From contig JAHBBC010000004.1 of assembly GCA_019915015.1 (NCBI GenBank), positions 434,001 to 498,000 of the forward strand: a stretch of 64,000 nt of DNA, in the 5' to 3' direction. Origin of the DNA: Auriscalpium vulgare. Lineage: Eukaryota; Basidiomycota; Agaricomycetes; Russulales; Auriscalpiaceae. Both the position numbers and the translations under genes were made by a program. The stretch's first letter is position 1, and the number at the start of each line of letters is the position of its first letter. Below are positions 1-10,454 of this stretch, piece after piece. The notes under the pieces were generated by a model that had not been told where the DNA came from, did no database searches, and saw only the letters and a list, made by a program, of their open reading frames with translations.

Positions 1-1035
1 GGTCCAGCAGACACTCGATCGTGGCGCGACCGGCGACGAGACCGTCGATCGATCGGAGAGCGTGCAAGTCGCGAGCGACTGTGAGCATGTCGGGGTCGGG
101 GCACTCGCCGGGGCCGAGATCATTGAGGTACATTTCGATGGGGTCGGACATGTACAGGACGCACTCCTTCGATTCGTTCGACCAGAGCTGCTCCTTGGAG
201 GCCTTTCGGGGATCGGGGGCGTAGTTGGAGAAGACGCGCTCCTCAGCTTGCCTTATCGCGGCGGCCGGTGACACGAGCTCCTCGTCGGGGACTTCCTCCA
301 TGGTGACTCGCTGATAATTTGTGGTCGCGACGGGTGCTGCTGCTGCCTCGTTGACTGCGCGACGTGGGGTGACTGCGTCGCGGTACTTGGCGCGGACCTC
401 GGGAGCGAGCGACAAAAGCTCCTCAGGCGTGATGACTATCTGCGAGTCCTTCATCGCGCGAGTGAAAACTTGCTCAGCGATCTCCGATCGATGGACCGGA
501 GGCAGGTTGCGATAGTTGGGCTCGCGAGTCGCCTTGGGCGGGTCGGCTGGCACTGTCTTGGGCTTCACCGGCGCATCGGTCGCATCGCGTGCACCTCGAA
601 AGGGATGCGCCGGTGCGGGCGCCGACTGATCGGAGGACTTGGCTGGTTGATCGGAAGCCGTCGGAGCGGCCGCAGCCTGCTTGGGCTTCGCACGGCGCGT
701 GATTTCCACACCGTCAAAGACTTGCGCGTTGGTCGAGGCAGTCCTCTCGCCGCGCAGCTGTGCGAGCTCGGCTTCAAGCGTGGCGATGCGATCGGAAGTC
801 GAGAGGGTGAAGACTTGGAGGGGCTCCTCCGGGATTACGCCGACGAACAGTTGTGCGGCAGCCCCTGGCTGCTCCGCTGCCTTGCGACGATGCCACTCTC
901 TAACCCGATCGCGAAGGAAGTCGCCTGTGATGCGACTGGGCACGAAGGTACCGTTGGGCAAGGTAACCTTTCCGTCCGCGTTCCGAGCGACTATGCCTGC
1001 CCGAATATCTTCTTCGACTGCGGGGCACGCTGAGA
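1..1035 (-). pseudogene. LTR retrotransposon Gag-Pol, C-terminal Gag to start of protease
   Basis: Reading the minus strand from 1035 to the left edge gives one frame with no stop (about 344 codons). It starts at the last Cys of a Gag zinc knuckle, passes through an Ala/Pro-rich linker, and reaches a segment with GECPDML, DLHALRSIDGLV and finally RATIECLLD. In Ty3/gypsy elements of basidiomycetes an acidic, conserved block like this precedes the retropepsin catalytic D-S/T-G, so the edge appears to fall at the protease active site. RT, RNase H and integrase would lie left of the window. The frame continues the Gag at 3005-4396 exactly if the intervening element and one copy of its 8-bp duplication are removed. 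The frame is open but separated from its start, so it is a disrupted copy. The gypsy assignment is inference from layout and motifs. Confidence 0.75.
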
Positions 1036-1750
1036 CAACACTGGGGAGTAGTTTAGTGCACTATGTCCCTACAGTTGTAACAAGTGGGTGGTGTCATAGG
1101 CAGGCAGGATAGTGAAGTTCAAGTATAGGGCAGTATAGTGCACTATAGTGCATATATCAGTACTATAGTGTCCTTGGATGCACTATAGTAGTAGCATGAC
1201 TGTAAGGACCATTGTATTTTTGCACCAATATAATGGGCCTTGAAAATGTTATAAATAATGGTGTAGATGTGCAGGTGGAACTGCGATATAGAGGTAATTT
1301 AGCAGAATATATCTGGTTAATGGTAGAGAGCTGTAGGGCAATCACTGGCCAATGGATCCCATGGGTTTATGTACTATAGTGAATCAATAATATATTACAG
1401 AAATGCTGGGATATATGCACCTTCTCTCCTTTGAAATGAGCTCTATAAATTCGGATAATATTACAGCATGTGGCTTAGTAGAGTGCATATGTGACCTGAA
1501 TTTACCAGAATACAGGGGGTCAGTTCTGAGGAGTTGTGCAGTGCACACTGTATCAGATATTCATCTACTATACTCTTTAAAGCTTTCTTAATTTGTTATG
1601 GGATGACTGGACATTCATAAATCATGAAGAAAAAGGTGAGCATATGTACCACACATGCCATTGCTGTCTGAATTTATCATAATATTTTAGACTAATGGCA
1701 AGCCGCACCAATGCATATATACTTATACACTATAGTGTTATTTAGCTTGC
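1036..1750 (+). repeat. Left arm of long inverted repeat
   Basis: Near-identical to the reverse complement of 2285-3004 over about 650 bp and clearly related for about 60 bp more. Both arms encode the same spurious 60-codon frame starting MIALQLSTINQ (minus at 1163-1345, plus at 2697-2879), a quick way to see the inversion. Confidence 0.85.
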
Positions 1751-2284
1751 TTCTATCCTCAAACTTTTTCAGCACTGAATAGCTCCTCAATACTTGGGGA
1801 AAAAAATCCCTAGATATTCCAGAGCACTATTACACCATGCCCCTTCCATCCCTGAAAGTTTTGTGTTCTTGCATGCAATTGGTATATAGTACCATACTTC
1901 TGATCCTTTGATACAGCCTAAATGATCCATATGTCCCTGTGCCATCTATCCAAGCATATGTGTGAACTGAAATGATTATTTATTTTTCAATGAGCCATGA
2001 TCTATGAATCTTACTTGAGCACAAGCTCATCCTCTGTAAAAGAAATAGCCATTTATATCCATATGCCTGATCATAAACTAGATCACCCTGGGACAAGGAT
2101 ACCTCAGACATTACAGGCTGTATGAGAGTGGAAGTACAGCACTTTCTGCCAACTCTAGATAGAATTCCCATATTTTGAGCATTGGGTGGGGCAAGGTCTG
2201 TGAATGCTCTATAATATCTGTGGATTATATTGACCAAGTACTGGAGAGCTATTGGACACATCATATGCTTTTGTGGCCAACCAA

Positions 2285-3004
2285 TTAGATCACCACTATA
2301 GTGCACAAATCTATATGCCTTGGTGTGGCTCACCAATGGCTTCAGATATTATGATAAATTCCGACAGCAGTGGCATGTGTAGTACATATGCTCACCTTTT
2401 TTGTCATGATTTATGAATGTCCAGTCATCCCATAACAAATTAAGAAAGCTTTAAAGAGTATAATATCACTATAGTAGATGAATATCTGATACAGTGTGCA
2501 CTGCACAACTCCTCAGAACTGACCCCCTGTATTCTGGTAAATTCAGGTCACATATGCACTCTACTAAGCCACATGCTGTAATATTATCCGAATTTATAGA
2601 GCTCATTTCAAAGGAGAGAAGGTGCATATATCCCAGCATTTCTGTAATATATTATTGATTCACTATAGTACATAAACCCATGGGATCCATTGGCCAGTGA
2701 TTGCCCTACAGCTCTCTACCATTAACCAGATATATTCTGCTAAATTACCTCTATATTGCAGTTCCACCTGTGCATCTACACCATTATTTATAACATTTTC
2801 AAGGCCCATTATATTGGTGCAAAATTACAATGGTCCTTACAGTCATGCTACTACTATAGTGCATCCAAGGACACTATAGTACTGATATATGCACTATAGT
2901 GCACTATACTGCCCTATACTTGCACTTCACTATCCTGCCTGCCTATAACACCACCCACTTGTTACAACTGTAGGGACATAGTGAATAAACTAAGCCCCAC
3001 AGCC
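2285..3004 (-). repeat. Right arm of long inverted repeat
   Basis: Reverse-complement partner of 1036-1750. Arms differ by scattered substitutions and small indels, mostly near the outer tip and near the core, so the copy is not freshly inserted. Confidence 0.85.
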
Positions 3005-4396
3005 CGCTGAGATGCGATGATCGGAAGCTCCACTGTACAGGCATCGACCTGCCAGGCGCTGCATGTTCGCATTGGGGACAGCCGCTGGGGCGACTGCGAC
3101 TGCCGGAACTGCGACTGCAACTGGTGCCGCCGCAGCCTGTTGAGTCACGCCTGGGAGTGCGCCTCCCTGCATCAGCGTTCGGACGAACGATGCGATGATG
3201 TCCTCGGCCTTAATTGCGGGCGGAGGGGTCTGCGACTGTGGAGCTGGGGCTGGCGGGTTTGCGACGATGGTCGGAGCAGTCGTAGAGGTAGCGGTGGTGG
3301 CTCCTCGGATGTCCCTCGAGACAGACTGAAGCGCGAAGCGAGCGGCGCTATTGACGTCGGCGACCTCGTAGCTGTCGCCTGGGACCACATCGGGCTTCTT
3401 GACTTGCAGTCGCGCCTCGATGCGCGGCCAAAGGTAGTCGGGGATCCCACGCGGAAAGTCGCTCTTCTGCTGCATGTCGGAGTACCGATGATGCCGGATG
3501 AGGAATCCTGAGATCGTGATGAACGATCGGTAGTAGGCAGCAAAGTCGTCGAGCGTGACCATGTACGTGCGACGCGTGTCGGAGATGAGTGATTCGAGGT
3601 CGGAAGTGGAGTAGGTGCGATCCTCATTGGCGGTGGGGTAGAGTGCCTTGATCTCGGCCTTGAACACGTCGTACGTGCCCGCGAAGCCTGGCAGAGCCTC
3701 GAAACAATCGGCGACCTCGATCGGGACATAGCGTTGTACCCAATCTTTCTTCTGCTGGTCGGTGAGACCAGACTGCGCCGCAAGCGTCTCGAGGTCGGAA
3801 AAGAATCGCCTGATGGATCGCGGGTTTTCTTCATCAAAAACGGGGGCGGTCTTCGAACCGTGGGGGGGCATAGGAGTAGCCATCGGAAGCGGTGCGACGG
3901 GGGGTACAGCAGCTATGGTTGTTGCGGGAGGGGGGATAAAGGCGATCGGAGCTGTGACTGGTCCGACGTTGGGAGTCGGAGAGGGTGGAGTGATCGGAGT
4001 CGGAGGGTGCGATGGACGTGAAGGAGTCGATGGGGTCAAAGGTGTGAGAGCAGGCGACGGTGTTCTGAACCCGCCTGGGATGTGTGGGTGATCGAGTAGC
4101 TCGAACGACTCGCTTCCGGAGGTACTCGGAAGGTGATTGTGAGTCGCGTCCGGGCTGGGGACTTCGTCGAAGAGATCTCCGACGAGCGTGGGGGATCCGG
4201 GGATAGCAGGTGGGGGTACGACGAAGCTTTGTCGGACTTCGTCGGCGAGAGCGGAGGAACGGGTGTGGCGTCGATTGAAGAAGGGGGAAGGCGCTGGCGC
4301 TTGCTTCGGAGGAATCCTGACTGAAACCCTCGCGGTGGGCTCCAAAAGTGATGGACACAACCAGGTAGTAGGGCGGAATGCGTAACGTAGCACCAA
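3005..4396 (-). pseudogene. LTR retrotransposon Gag, N-terminal and central part
   Basis: About 460 codons on the minus strand. The first ~180 residues are Pro/Ser/Thr-rich and look disordered. Residues ~190-345 (from PVFDEENPRSIRRFF to DVNSAARFAL) form the conserved Gag-like domain. The C-terminus enters a retroviral-type knuckle, C-x2-[S]-x4-H-x4-C; the second ligand is Ser (AGT) instead of Cys, and the fourth Cys lies beyond the inserted element at 1035. There is no in-frame ATG near the start: the frame follows a TAG and its first Met is far downstream, so the true start is lost, non-AUG or reached by splicing. Gag packages element RNA in cytoplasmic particles; this copy should be inactive. 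Family-level call from motif order. Confidence 0.75.
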
Positions 4397-5639
4397 TCCC
4401 TAGAGCGCTGCAGAGATGTCGGTGTGTGTGCGAGCGAGCGTCAGGAGTCCCGGAGTAAGCGACGACCGTCTCCGATCAAGCGTACTGCGATCCGATCGAG
4501 AGCGCAGCAGCGACAAGGCGATCGACCGACTCTCCGACCGATCGGAAAGCGAGACTTCGACGTACGACGTCGGAAGGCTGCAACGCGACTGCGATCGAGG
4601 ACTCGGGCAAAGGGGCAACAACGATGGAACAAGATGAGTGCGATAAGACGGGAGGCGAGAACAAAGGCTAAGGCAATAACTGAGGCTGAGGCGCGAGAGC
4701 AGTCAACCGATGCTGACCGCTATACGATACGACAAGGGCGAGAGTGCACGACTTGTGCTCGGAGCGATGAGGGGGGAACCTAACTTGCATTTCGCAGAGT
4801 ATCCGACAACTATTTATACGGTGCGACGAGTACAGTGCGTGTCCGATCGAGTAAGTACGGAAACATCGGAAAAGACAAAGAAAACAAGATAGCGGCGTCA
4901 TATGAAATTGTACGAACAATGAGTAGAGGTCATGCGCCGGTCAGACGACGAGGAGCGAGGCGGGGAACGGTGTCGAGCGAGCGATCAGCGCTGTCAAAGG
5001 ACAAAGGAGGCGGCGCGGGAAACGATCCTCTCTGTCGTCGACTGTGGGAAACAGCGTCGGGGAGCGCGGGAACGGACAAGGCGCGCCATATCGAGCGCGA
5101 TAGCGGTGGTCCGATGATGTGGGCACGGGGCTGCGTCTTCCGATTGCGAACGTTCGGAGTGCACCACTCTCGACGCGGTCGCGACTGGGTCACGTGTCGA
5201 TCACAAGTCGTGTCGTGACTGCGGGGGTGTAGCGCGGGTCGTAAGGCGCTAGGGCGCATCGGAGGGAAGCGGGCGAGTCGGTGGCGCTGAATCGGAGGAC
5301 GTCGGGGTAGTCGGACTCGTGGGGCGGACAATGGGCGACCGGACAATGAGCGACTGAGGCGGTACTCGGATGGCGTGAGAGCTCCGGAGTTGCGTAGCGC
5401 CGAGCGTGTCTGTCGTGCGACCAGGCTGTGCGAGTCTGATGGAAATCTGATGCGTCGTGACGGGCGTGGGAAATGCTGTGCTGGCGAGCGTGTGGCGACT
5501 GGGGGCGCGTGGTGCGAGCAGCGTGGGAGTCGGCGGGGCGTTCCGATCGTGGCGCAGGAAGGCCGAGGTCACGTGACCGAGGACTTGGTCGAAAATGCGA
5601 AAAGACAGTCGAGATCCCCTCCCAGCGCGGGACGGGGCT
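4397..5639. other. GC-rich leader/probable LTR region of the Gag element
   Basis: No convincing gene. The stretch lies upstream of Gag on the minus strand, where a 5' leader and LTR are expected, and is rich in short CGATCGGA/TCCGATCG-type words. A minus-strand TGGAGCCCACCG near 4330-4342 could be a primer-binding site complementary to a tRNA 3' end, but I could not fix LTR ends or a target duplication. The right limit is where LINE homology begins. Confidence 0.35.
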
Positions 5640-6765
5640 TGTCAGCGTCGACAACTTCAGACCAATTCACTTCAAAACGGACTCGGAATATGTAAAGAAA
5701 GGACTCACGGAACATCCTCAAACATGGGAGGACCGCGGATGGATCCGCATCGAGCATAGAGACCTCTTCCAAAAAGCGGTGGACCTCTTGCGCCGCCGCT
5801 CTGCCCCAACCTGGTTCGAATGGATCAAGGGACATAGTGGGGACCCTGGGAACGACGGGGCTGATGAATACGCAGACATGGGAGCACGTAAAGACATACC
5901 AACGATAATTGACCTTAATATAAAGCCGGAGTGGAACCTCACAGGAGCAAAACTAGCCACCTTGACCCAGGCCATAGCGTACCAAGGCATCAGAGAAAGG
6001 GCAGGCCAGGATGACAGATCAAGGCCCCAAGCGAAACTGAACCTCGCATGCGACGCCCTAGAAGCCTTCACAGGGAGTCAGGAGACCGACGCGACACTGT
6101 GGAAGGGCATCACGCACCGCGACATCAGGAAACCGATCCAAACCTTCCTATACCGCGCCTACCATAACAGCTACAAATTAGGAGACTTCTGGATTAAAAT
6201 ACAAGACCACGAAAAGGCACGATGTGAGGTGTGCGACGACCCAGAGGAGTCCCTCTCGCACATACTTTTTGAATGCGACTCCGACCCGCGAAACATCATC
6301 TGGAAATTAGCAAGAGACCTCTGGCCACACGGAGATGAAACGTGGCTGCACCTCTCACTAGGAACAATCCTAGCATGCGGTAACCTCACTGTCAAGCAAA
6401 GGACCGGAGATGGGGGTGAAGAGGAAGAGGAACAAGAGCGGAAGCGCGACCCGGGCGCAACACGCCTACTTAAGATCATCATATCCGAATCGGCTCACCT
6501 AATCTGGCGGCTCCGATGCGAAAGACAAATTGGAGGCTGCACACACACTGCCACCTCAATCACGAGGAGATGGCATCAATCCATCAATGACAGACTAGTA
6601 ATAGATCAGATCGCAGCACGAAACATAATCAGAACAGAGAGCAATTACCAGTGCGTGGAAGACACATGGAAGGGAACTTTGAAGGACGAACGCTTCCTCC
6701 CCTTCGAATGGGCGAAAGCAAAAGAGGTTTTAGTGGGTATTGTCCCGCCCAGGCCCCCTATTTAA
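5640..6765 (+). pseudogene. LINE ORF2 C-terminal fragment (RNase H end and zinc finger)
   Basis: The frame is open for about 375 codons from the truncation point to a stop at 6765. It keeps the RNase H acidic motif TDSE, the motif FEWIKGHSG with GNDGADEYAD, and then a zf-RVT-like C-x2-C-x8-H-x4-C (CEVCDDPEESLSHILFEC). It lacks endonuclease, RT and the first RNase H Asp, so it cannot act alone. It supplies the intact version of the segment that is split by E4 in the longer LINE, which shows that CNDPVE and SLEHILLEC belong together. The same frame happens to stay open upstream to 5473, in unrelated LTR-side sequence. Confidence 0.85.
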
Positions 6766-6985
6766 CGGATGTGAGCGGGCGGAGTACCGAGTCCCACACA
6801 GCGTGTGTAAATGCATTTTTCCTCGGACGGACCCCTGGGTCTGCTTTAGCGGGTTGGAAGGAACTAACGGTATAGGAGATGATATTGCTCTACCATAGGC
6901 ATAGTAATACTTCGTACCCCCTTAGCACTTTGCGACGGGTAGTTAGCACCTGAATAACCATATCGCTTGTCCAAAAAAAAAAAAA
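5640..6985 (+). mobile_element. 5'-truncated LINE fragment with poly(A)
   Basis: Homology to the longer LINE in this window starts at about 5640, inside the RNase H domain, and ends in TCGCTTGTCC followed by 13 A (6973-6985). The longer LINE ends with the same TCGCTTGTCC before its poly(A) at 35678-35690, so this is the true 3' end of the family. Severe 5' truncation is normal for target-primed reverse transcription. No clear target duplication was found. Confidence 0.85.
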
Positions 6986-7228
6986 GAGCACGGCATGGAT
7001 GTGGGACAGCGCGACTCGTGCAATGCGGGCAGGAAACCCAGCAATCTCTACGAATTGCTGAAGAAGCAATGTATCTGAGGTGATAAGTCGCCAGGCCAAC
7101 GTTGTTGAATGAGCATCAGTTGGGATCTCTTTGAGCCAGAGCCGGGCGGCGAGCTCCGCGATGCCATCGGTAGCGACCGTATATTCTTGCGCTGGGTGTT
7201 GAATGCCAGAAACTGTACGTGTGATGAG
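6986..7228 (-). pseudogene. 3' segment of a gene split by element E1
   Basis: The minus-strand frame from 7228 to about 6990 reads LITRTVSGIQH, then ATDGIAELAARLWLKEIPTD and FPARIARVALSHIHAVL, and stops at the poly(A) of the LINE fragment. It continues in frame the coding sequence ending ERRTVHQ at 22117 if E1 (7229-22116) is removed. I do not recognise the protein with certainty; its helical, Leu/Ala-rich style resembles basidiomycete proteins annotated with MYND fingers, but no finger is visible here. The 3' end of the gene is lost under the LINE. Probably a dead host gene. Confidence 0.55.
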
Positions 7229-7291
7229 TTACGATTACTCTTAATCGTTTCTTTCTTCAACCAAGTCAGGCCAAAATGTGAACACATTATA

Positions 7292-8498
7292 CTTGCTGGG
7301 AGTGGGCCGATGCTTAGCACGGCAATACGATTCCACGTTGAATACGCTCCAAATGGACCAAACACATGTCAACATGAGAGTCCGAGTTGAATCCAGTAAG
7401 TATGAGCAATGACCCACAGCACTCGACAACCTGCTACCTCCAGAATTGCGGGCACGGCAGATGTATAGGACACACTGTGGAGGTGGGCAAGGAAAATATT
7501 GTTGGATATATCACGTGAGCAAGCTCAAGGCCATGTCGGCAACTTCCGGGTACTATACAGTTCGCACGAACCTTATGTTGTATACATGTAGCTGGCTCTT
7601 AGTGTACACTGTCATCAGCCTTTTACCTCTCTCGTCGTGCTTCGAGTGCGTTGCACCCTCTTCTTGTAGATCATGTGGACCCAATTTCCCCAACAAATAT
7701 GACGTCACTCCGGTCACTAAACTGTCGGTTAGTTACCGGAGTGATGTCATAAGTCGCACTGTTGCTATGGTGATAACAACATGTACCTACACACGAGGAA
7801 ATCCACTTACGAGGCATATAGATAACAGCCCAGTTGGGGTGTTGCTTAATGTGTGGATGTTGTCTGCAGTGCAAGAGTGTCAGAGTGAGCAGAGTACTGA
7901 TGTTGCTGAAGGTGTGCTAGCGCTGTGTGAGACTTGTCATAAGATATGGATACATGGTGATGACAGGCAACGTAGGTGACACGCTAGGGGTGGCATGCAC
8001 CGAGAGCAGGTTGGGGTTCGGTTGGGGGGTGCGGTGGCAGGTATCACACCATGCAGGGCGCGCGTAGCTGCACTTGTGGACGGCACTGCGCATTGTTGGG
8101 TGGCACCTGGTGATGGCCTGTGGTCCAGGGCAGCACTGCTAGATGCTAAACAATATTTGTCACCAACACTTGAGCTCAATGCGATGACATCATTTCGGCT
8201 TTTAAATACACTTTAATACCCGGAATGATGTCATTGTGTTTTCCTACTGACTGTGCACTGTTTGATGTTCAATCCTGGCAATATGATCACTGTGCGCATT
8301 GTATGGTCTCAGTAATGTTTTATAGGCAACAATACAAGTGTACAGTGTATCATCCTTTGAAGCCAGTGAGGGGGCTGAAAGCGCGAGTGAACAAAGCGTG
8401 GGAGTGAATTTCCAAAAAAGGCGACACAGACTGTCGTTGCATGGGTCAGAAAAATGCTGGATGTAGATGACATAAGCAACGATTCAAAGGAATCGTAA
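7292..8498 (-). mobile_element. E1n: sibling element nested in E1
   Basis: Inverted orientation: end B at the left (CTTGCTGGGAGTGG, hairpin 7306-7323) and end A at the right (AATCGTAA to 8498). Removing it joins CATTATA to AGTCGCTTTAGG, exactly as in E2 near 38798. It is 1207 bp with no credible gene (longest frame 7446-7979 has no recognisable content). It contains two short palindromes with TGACGTCA-like arms, around 7700-7752 and 8183-8234. Confidence 0.85.
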
Positions 8499-9514
8499 AG
8501 TCGCTTTAGGAAATAGATCCCACAGTCAAGTCGCGTCGTCCCAACTGCCTTTTTCAGTAATTCTTAGCTAAGCAGGTCCTGCCGCACCTTGCAGGATCCT
8601 CACACTTCAACTATAGCACTAGCATGGTTCTCATTACGAGTACTCTTAATTATGATTCCTCCTAATCGTTTATTTCCTCCATCAGTCAGGCAAAATGCAT
8701 GCATTAGAAAGAATGCTCTAGGAGATATGTCCCAAAGCTTGGACTAAAGTCAAGTCGTGTTGTCCCATCTGCCTAATTCTGTAATTCTTAGCTAAGTAGC
8801 TCCTGCCTGCCCTGTGATTTACACACCTTTGCACTGCAAAAGACACTAGTGTCTGCGAGTATTTTGCATTTTCTAAGCTAATTAGCATTGATATACACAT
8901 GATACCAATTGTTCTCAAGTCAGAAGAAAAGGCCTTCTAACTTCCCTTTTTGGTAACATGTTCCCACGGGGTGACAATGGTGAGGTTGGCAATTGGGAGG
9001 GCTCTAGTTGCTAACTACCATGCATTATATATACCAGAAGTGTTGAAAGGATGTTGATCATGTGAATAGCCAATGATATAATTCCTCAACAAGCGTGGGA
9101 AAATGACGCAGTTGAACCAGGCAGACTGTGATTTTTGCTGGTCAATGAGTCATTGCTTACTAATCCCGGGGATAAAGTACCCGGTTACCCAGTAATTGAG
9201 CAATTTTTAGCTTAGTAGCTCCTGCCCAATGCTTTTCAACACCTTCTCACTTCCAAAGACATCCATGTCTGCAAGTATTTTGCGTTTTGCAAGCTAACCA
9301 GCAACAATATGAACATGTTTTCAATTGTTCTCGAGTCAGCAAAAAATACTGCATGATTTCCATTTTAGGTAAAATTTTCCCACGGGTAGGCCAAACACGC
9401 ACCATGACGCATCAACCGGCACTTTCGACTGTGTGCAGGTTTAAACGCGTCATGGTGCACAAACCCGGCTACTACAATACCCGGGCTGAATAATTATATT
9501 ATTAAAAAGTCGCA

Positions 9515-9592
9515 CAGAGGGGGAATTGAACCTACAACCTCTTGGTTCTTTATATCAACCAATAGTATTGACCACTACACTAGAAGGCTATT
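9515..9592 (-). other. tRNA-like sequence (pol III A and B boxes) inside E1
   Basis: On the minus strand TAGTGTAGTGG (9582-9572) matches the A box and GGTTCAATTCC (9532-9522) matches the B box, 50 nt apart. The intervening arm can pair TTGGTT with AACCAA, but acceptor and anticodon stems are poor, so this is a tRNA-derived head rather than a working tRNA. The same feature sits at the matching place in E2. Confidence 0.65.
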
Positions 9593-10454
9593 TAGCTTTG
9601 TAGGATACACGGCCAGCAGAATTATCGGCGTGGGGCCAGTGCAGGCGGAGCTGGCCTAGAGCCGATGATCATCAGCTCAGTGGCTAAAAGGGCGGCATTG
9701 GCGCGACACCAAAACTTCGCTTATCGGCCTGAGGCTAATGCTCACCGGCCCTGTGCCAAAGTGACCTCCTCTCGCTCAGGCCGCTCGTTACCTTCGGATC
9801 AATCAATTTTCTCCTTTCCGGGTGATTCAAGCTTCATGAATAAGCAAGTAAACAACTATGATTTCTTCAAGTCATACTACTAATGTACTAGACATGGTCT
9901 ACGGATACAAATAATGATGGCTACGCTATACAGAGTACACACCTTGTTTCTGGGAACCCAGCAAGCAACCCGGCAAGCACGAAGACAGTTCAGCAAGCCA
10001 TAAGCGTCAGAGAGCTCAGAAAGTACAGCAGCAGCATGAGTCCAGCAAAGAGTAAGTGCTAAGCCATAGCGAGAGTCGAGATGAGACCAGACGGGGTCAC
10101 AGCAGGTGTTGCGCAGTCGCAGCAAAGGACAGAGGGGGGATGATGCTGCAGGCAGGAGCCACGTTCGATCTCAGCAAGCACGGCGCCCGGTGGTCACGAT
10201 TGAAGACATACCGTTATTCCCACATATCCACCTCCTTCGTGGCCTGGGGCAGGTTGATGGACGGGGGGAGGGCGTTGAGTGGCGGCGCGCGCGAGAGGAA
10301 CGACGGTGACGGGAAGAAGGAACAAGCAAGTCGAACATGTCACACCATTGCGGAAGTCACATTGACGGTCACTAGTCACCGGTCACACTCTGCGCTGAGA
10401 TTCACGCTCACACCCAAATGCCGAGTGCGAGCGAGTATAGCGTACACAATACTA

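Larger units (their letters stand above)
1036..3004. mobile_element. Inverted-repeat (foldback/MITE-like) DNA element in the gag frame
   Basis: A 1969-bp insertion flanked by the direct duplication CGCTGAGA (1028-1035 and 3005-3012). The two ends are long inverted repeats: the CACTATGTCCCTACAG block near 1060 is repeated in reverse near 2975, and similarity continues inward to about 1750 and 2285, leaving a core of about 530 bp. No transposase is visible; the only internal frame above 100 codons (1980-2336, minus) resembles nothing I know. The 8-bp duplication suits a hAT-type transposase acting in trans; the very long arms are more like foldback or Mutator-type elements, but a 9-bp duplication is not seen. 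The palindrome ACTATAGT recurs through the element. Removing the element plus one duplication restores the Gag-Pol frame. Confidence 0.85.

Noticed and set aside
1036..3004. Mutator-type element
   Set aside because: Long arms would fit, but the duplication is 8 bp, not 9: bases next to CGCTGAGA differ on both sides.
4397..5470. Numerous 60-140 codon frames in the GC-rich leader as genes
   Set aside because: High GC removes stops in all frames; no frame shows domain-like content or introns.
7446..7979. 177-codon plus-strand frame in E1n as a gene
   Set aside because: Mixed composition, spans a palindrome, not conserved in the related fragment at 22660-23185.
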